Shown here: piece by piece, positions 61,218 through 64,000 of the stretch
Layout of the letters: every line of letters starts with the position of its first letter
How positions within the stretch are numbered: the first letter of the stretch is position 1
NCBI GenBank assembly: GCA_963792705.1
Contig: CAWBXD010000001.1
Location: forward strand, 434,001 to 498,000
DNA from: JBBQVS01 sp963792705
Lineage (GTDB): Bacteria; Chloroflexota; Ktedonobacteria; Ktedonobacterales; Ktedonobacteraceae
Reading direction: 5' to 3'
DNA length: 64,000 nucleotides
The notes under the pieces: model-generated
The model's database searches: none
What the model saw: only the letters and a program-made list of their open reading frames with translations
What the model was told of the DNA's origin: nothing
Made by a program: the position numbers and the translations under genes

Positions 61218-62701
61218 AATGGAGTTTCCCCGCACCAGGAATTCGCATCCAGTTGACCGTGTGGTACACACTTGTCTCTGCAGTCTTGATTGTGACTTTT
61301 GGCTTGACTTTGTATACAGTGCTCCAAACAATGCTTGCCGATAGCTTTGATAGCACACTGCAAATGCGAGCGCAACAGGTCGCCGAGGGTGTATCTATCG
61401 ATCATAACAATATCAGCGTCAGTGACATCGTAAATGAATTGCCAGAACTCAATGCGACTGCCGCTCTCCTCGACCCTGATGATGTGAATCATGGTGAGGG
61501 ACAACACGTGCCTCAAGGAAATACTGTCTATAGCAATAAAAATATTTCTGTACGTGTCTTAGATACCGAAGGCAACATACTCTTTGGTTCACCCACATCG
61601 CGCGGTATTACGGTGCCATCTTCAAGTATCTCAGAACCTTTACGTGGAAAACCTTGGTACGGTACCATTTCAAGCACAAGTGGACAGCAAATTCGACTCT
61701 ATAGCACCATGCTGGTAAATCGTAAAACAATTTTTGGTGTTGTACAGGTTGGTCAATCGCTCACATCAGTAAATAATAGCATGCAGAACATCACCTTCTT
61801 GTTGTTACTCTTTACTCCATTGGCACTCCTATTTAGTGCATATGGCAGCTATCTACTTGCTGGCCGAGCATTCAAACCCATTCATCGTCTTACACACGTC
61901 GCTCATGAAATCGGTGCAAAAGACCTCCATCAACGTGTTCCTGTACCTCACGCACACGACGAGGTACGCGAACTTTCCCTTATTTTTAACCAGATGATTG
62001 GCCGTTTAGAACATGCCTTTAACCTGCAACGCCGCTTTGTCGCAGATGCTTCACACGAGTTACGCACGCCCGTTTCTGTTATTCGCAGTATTACCGACGT
62101 TGCTCTTTCTGAACCCTCCACACCAGAGGAGTATGTAATGGTGTTACGGGAAATTAATGCGGAGTCCGAACGACTTGGCAAATTGATTAACGACCTGCTC
62201 TCTCTTGCACGTGCCGATGAGGGGCTTGTCCAGTTCGATCATGATGACGTGCAACTTGATCTTCTTACCTCCGATGTGGTTGATAGTATGGAGGCATTAG
62301 CTGTCGAGCGCAAGATTACACTTACTGTTGGAGAACTTCAACCTGCAACCATTTTTGGCGATGCTGCACGTTTGATTCAGGTTATTATGAGCCTTGTTGA
62401 CAACGCACTTACCTACACAAATGAGGGTGGAACCATCACGCTGTCTGTCAAGACGACGCAGACACATGCACTGCTTATCGTTCGTGATACCGGAATTGGT
62501 ATTGCGCCAAAAGATCAAGCACACATTTTTGAACGCTTCTACCGTGCCGACCCTGCACGTTCACGTGCTGCTGGTGGCTCTGGCCTTGGTCTATCACTTG
62601 TAAACTGGATAGTTCGCGTTCACGATGGACAGGTCAGCGTCGAGAGTCAACCAGGACAAGGCTCAACCTTTACTGTGATGCTCCCTCTACAAAACCCGTA
62701 A
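61214..62701 (+). CDS. Sensor histidine kinase
   Basis: 495 residues. An anchor helix (LTVWYTLVSAVLIVTFGLTLYTVL), an outer sensor domain (about 55-190), a second helix (ITFLLLLFTPLALLFSAYGSYLLAGRA), HAMP linker (IHRLTHVAHEIGAKDLHQRV), HisKA with His281 (VADASHELRTPVSVIRS), and HATPase (SLVDNALTY, RDTGIGIAPKDQAHIFERFY, GGSGLGLSLVNWIV). It should phosphorylate the response regulator encoded just upstream. Its end overlaps the convergent kinase/phosphatase gene by 15 bases. The ligand is unknown. Confidence 0.95.
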   Translation: MKWSFPAPGIRIQLTVWYTLVSAVLIVTFGLTLYTVLQTMLADSFDSTLQMRAQQVAEGVSIDHNNISVSDIVNELPELNATAALLDPDDVNHGEGQHVPQGNTVYSNKNISVRVLDTEGNILFGSPTSRGITVPSSSISEPLRGKPWYGTISSTSGQQIRLYSTMLVNRKTIFGVVQVGQSLTSVNNSMQNITFLLLLFTPLALLFSAYGSYLLAGRAFKPIHRLTHVAHEIGAKDLHQRVPVPHAHDEVRELSLIFNQMIGRLEHAFNLQRRFVADASHELRTPVSVIRSITDVALSEPSTPEEYVMVLREINAESERLGKLINDLLSLARADEGLVQFDHDDVQLDLLTSDVVDSMEALAVERKITLTVGELQPATIFGDAARLIQVIMSLVDNALTYTNEGGTITLSVKTTQTHALLIVRDTGIGIAPKDQAHIFERFYRADPARSRAAGGSGLGLSLVNWIVRVHDGQVSVESQPGQGSTFTVMLPLQNP

Positions 62702-64000
62702 AATAATCGCGCTTGTATTCCCTTCGCCTCCATTACTATTTGCTGCCTCTACTAACAGACGGGCCAGCAATGATACATCTCCCCCCCGCTCTAAGAGTTC
62801 TTCCAGCCGTTCATCACGTACCGCATCCCATAGACCATCTGTACATAGCAATACAAGATCATTTTGCTCGACATCTTGTTGCAAAAGATCAACCTGTACT
62901 CTATAGGTGTTGCCTAGATAACGGTACTGTTGCCTGTGTTTCTGATCCTTACGTACATCATCTGCTGGCAATAATCCATCTGCTACCAGATCACCTGCTA
63001 GTGTATGATCGCGTGTAATACGATGTAGTCCCGTGTCCGCACTAAAGTGATACGCCCGACTATCTCCAACATGTGCGACATAAAGACGATGATTATGTAC
63101 TAGCACAGTCGTCATTGTGCTTCCCATCGCCGTATCATAGTCAGCGTTACAGTGATAAATAACTTGGTTGGCCTGACGCACACCATCATGCAACCATCGT
63201 TCGAGTATAGTAGTTGGTGGGCGCGTCACTTGTGACCCATGTGTGTTCGCCACTCCCACTTGCACCCCCTGTGGTGTTGCTTGTGAGGTAAATCGTCCAG
63301 TGGTCGCAATAAGCGGTAACACGGTGTCAGCAAGCGTCTCTATTCCTAAACGGCTCGCCTCACGCCCTTTGACATGCAACGGCTTCTGTAATAGCACCTC
63401 TTCTTGCTCCTGTCCACGTAGACCATCCGCGACAGCAAAAAGGCCGAAAGGATGCGGTGGTGGTGCGAGATTGACGCCCAAACCCTGTGCCACTAACAGC
63501 ATATCCTCATTGTCCTGAGCGCCACGTCCAATATCGCTATAATATCCGACCTGACACGCTTCCATCAGCAACGGCGATGTCTCATCCAGGTTGTGCCCAC
63601 AGTAGCGACAAAACCGCGAACTGCTACGGTTCTCCTTACCACATTGTGGACAGGGGTTTTCTGGTACCAGCATACGTATCAGCACATTTGCGTTCTTTGC
63701 TTCTGCTACGGTCGCCACCATTGTCGGAGCAGAGGTTTCAGGAGATGATCCTGTGCTTAAAGCATCGTTCAACGCATCGGCAAAAGCGCGTGCCGATTGA
63801 AATCGTTTGCGTGGGTCCGTTTCTATCGCACGCAGTATCACGGCATCAACAGAAGTGGGAAGCCAGGCATTTAGCGCGCTGGGTGGTGGCAGTCCTGCTG
63901 CATGGTGACGCACCACTGCTTGAAAAGGCAGCAAGCCCGTCATGAACTGATAGGCCACAACCCCCATTGCATAAATATCACTCCCAGGCTCAGCTTTTCC
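62687..64000 (-). CDS. Fused Ser/Thr protein kinase - zinc ribbon - PP2C phosphatase (5' end outside window)
   Basis: 437 residues are visible; the gene continues past the right edge. The order is: end of a Ser/Thr kinase domain (GSDIYAMGVVAYQFMTGLLPF, DAVILRAIETDPRKRFQSA), a zinc ribbon with two CxxC pairs (CPQCGKENRSSSRFCRYCGH), and a PP2C phosphatase with GRGAQDNED, FAVADGLRGQ, GSTMTTVLV, VAHVGDSRAY, TRDHTLAGDLV and LLCTDGLWDAV. The metal-binding Asp residues of PP2C are in place. So one protein both adds and removes phosphate on Ser/Thr, or regulates itself. It could target the FHA-ABC exporter of this window, which is inference. The end overlaps the histidine kinase gene. Confidence 0.9.
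   Translation of the reverse strand, partial: GKAEPGSDIYAMGVVAYQFMTGLLPFQAVVRHHAAGLPPPSALNAWLPTSVDAVILRAIETDPRKRFQSARAFADALNDALSTGSSPETSAPTMVATVAEAKNANVLIRMLVPENPCPQCGKENRSSSRFCRYCGHNLDETSPLLMEACQVGYYSDIGRGAQDNEDMLLVAQGLGVNLAPPPHPFGLFAVADGLRGQEQEEVLLQKPLHVKGREASRLGIETLADTVLPLIATTGRFTSQATPQGVQVGVANTHGSQVTRPPTTILERWLHDGVRQANQVIYHCNADYDTAMGSTMTTVLVHNHRLYVAHVGDSRAYHFSADTGLHRITRDHTLAGDLVADGLLPADDVRKDQKHRQQYRYLGNTYRVQVDLLQQDVEQNDLVLLCTDGLWDAVRDERLEELLERGGDVSLLARLLVEAANSNGGEGNTSAIILRVL

Noticed and set aside
1..64000. tRNA, rRNA or riboswitch genes
   Set aside because: I read both strands for cloverleaf ends and conserved rRNA or riboswitch cores and saw none; a covariance search could still find a small one.

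Overview
The window looks like chromosomal DNA of a Ktedonobacteria-type Chloroflexota bacterium. This rests on several things together: mid-range GC, a repeat protein built on HWNGxxWS...DVWAVG units, an F420-dependent glucose-6-phosphate dehydrogenase, a DUF951 protein, tandem TPR proteins, and Ser/Thr kinase, PP2C and FHA modules. No rRNA, tRNA, CRISPR array or prophage is visible. The taxonomic call is inference from protein families, not from a marker gene.

Layout. 0-10.3 kb: an intact mutS-mutL pair set among decayed or broken genes. A baseplate-J-like gene, an HWNG-repeat gene and an SRPBCC-domain gene carry five in-frame stops in all, and there is a creatininase remnant. 10.3-15.8 kb (minus strand): a hicBA toxin-antitoxin pair, then a likely operon mscS-nadD-DUF951-MFS-M50 protease, and a short anchored protein. 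16.0-18.8 kb (plus): a three-gene flavin redox module (FMN-binding protein, ApbE, NqrB/RnfD-ferredoxin-reductase fusion). 18.8-27.4 kb (minus): an SDR remnant and an intact SDR, then a tightly overlapping run of two paralogous TPR proteins, rlmD, maf and gluQRS. 27.4-29.5 kb: a frameshifted EamA permease divergent from a LysR regulator. 29.5-38.1 kb (minus): a GT87-like membrane protein, GNAT, a small membrane protein, then cca-nadK-recN-FAD oxidase-Nudix. 38.3-41.5 kb: a methyltransferase, a cluster of palindromic repeats, and a merR-NmrA pair. 41.6-46.0 kb: LCP protein, F420-dependent G6P dehydrogenase, SGNH hydrolase and glucokinase. 46.0-51.0 kb (minus): an operon of ATP-grasp enzyme, APH-like protein with an altered catalytic loop, and an ABC exporter fused to an FHA domain. 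51.2-52.1 kb: a frameshifted ohr and a small HTH protein. 52.4-62.7 kb (plus): metallophosphoesterase, polA, dapL-like aminotransferase, glycogen debranching enzyme and an OmpR-type two-component pair. The right edge holds a kinase-zinc ribbon-PP2C fusion that runs out of the window.

How the parts connect. MutS, MutL, RecN, Pol I, Maf and NadK/NadD are housekeeping for DNA and nucleotides. Glycogen debranching, glucokinase and Fgd could form one route from stored glucan to glucose-6-phosphate to F420H2. The FHA-tagged exporter and the kinase/phosphatase fusion suggest phospho-threonine control of export, but they are 13 kb apart and that link is inference.

Unusual features worth following: stop codons that look like single C-to-T or G-to-A changes in three genes; two independent one-base losses in T runs (EamA, ohr), which may be real or assembly errors; a dispersed 69-bp palindromic element; and the FHA-ABC/ATP-grasp/APH-like operon.
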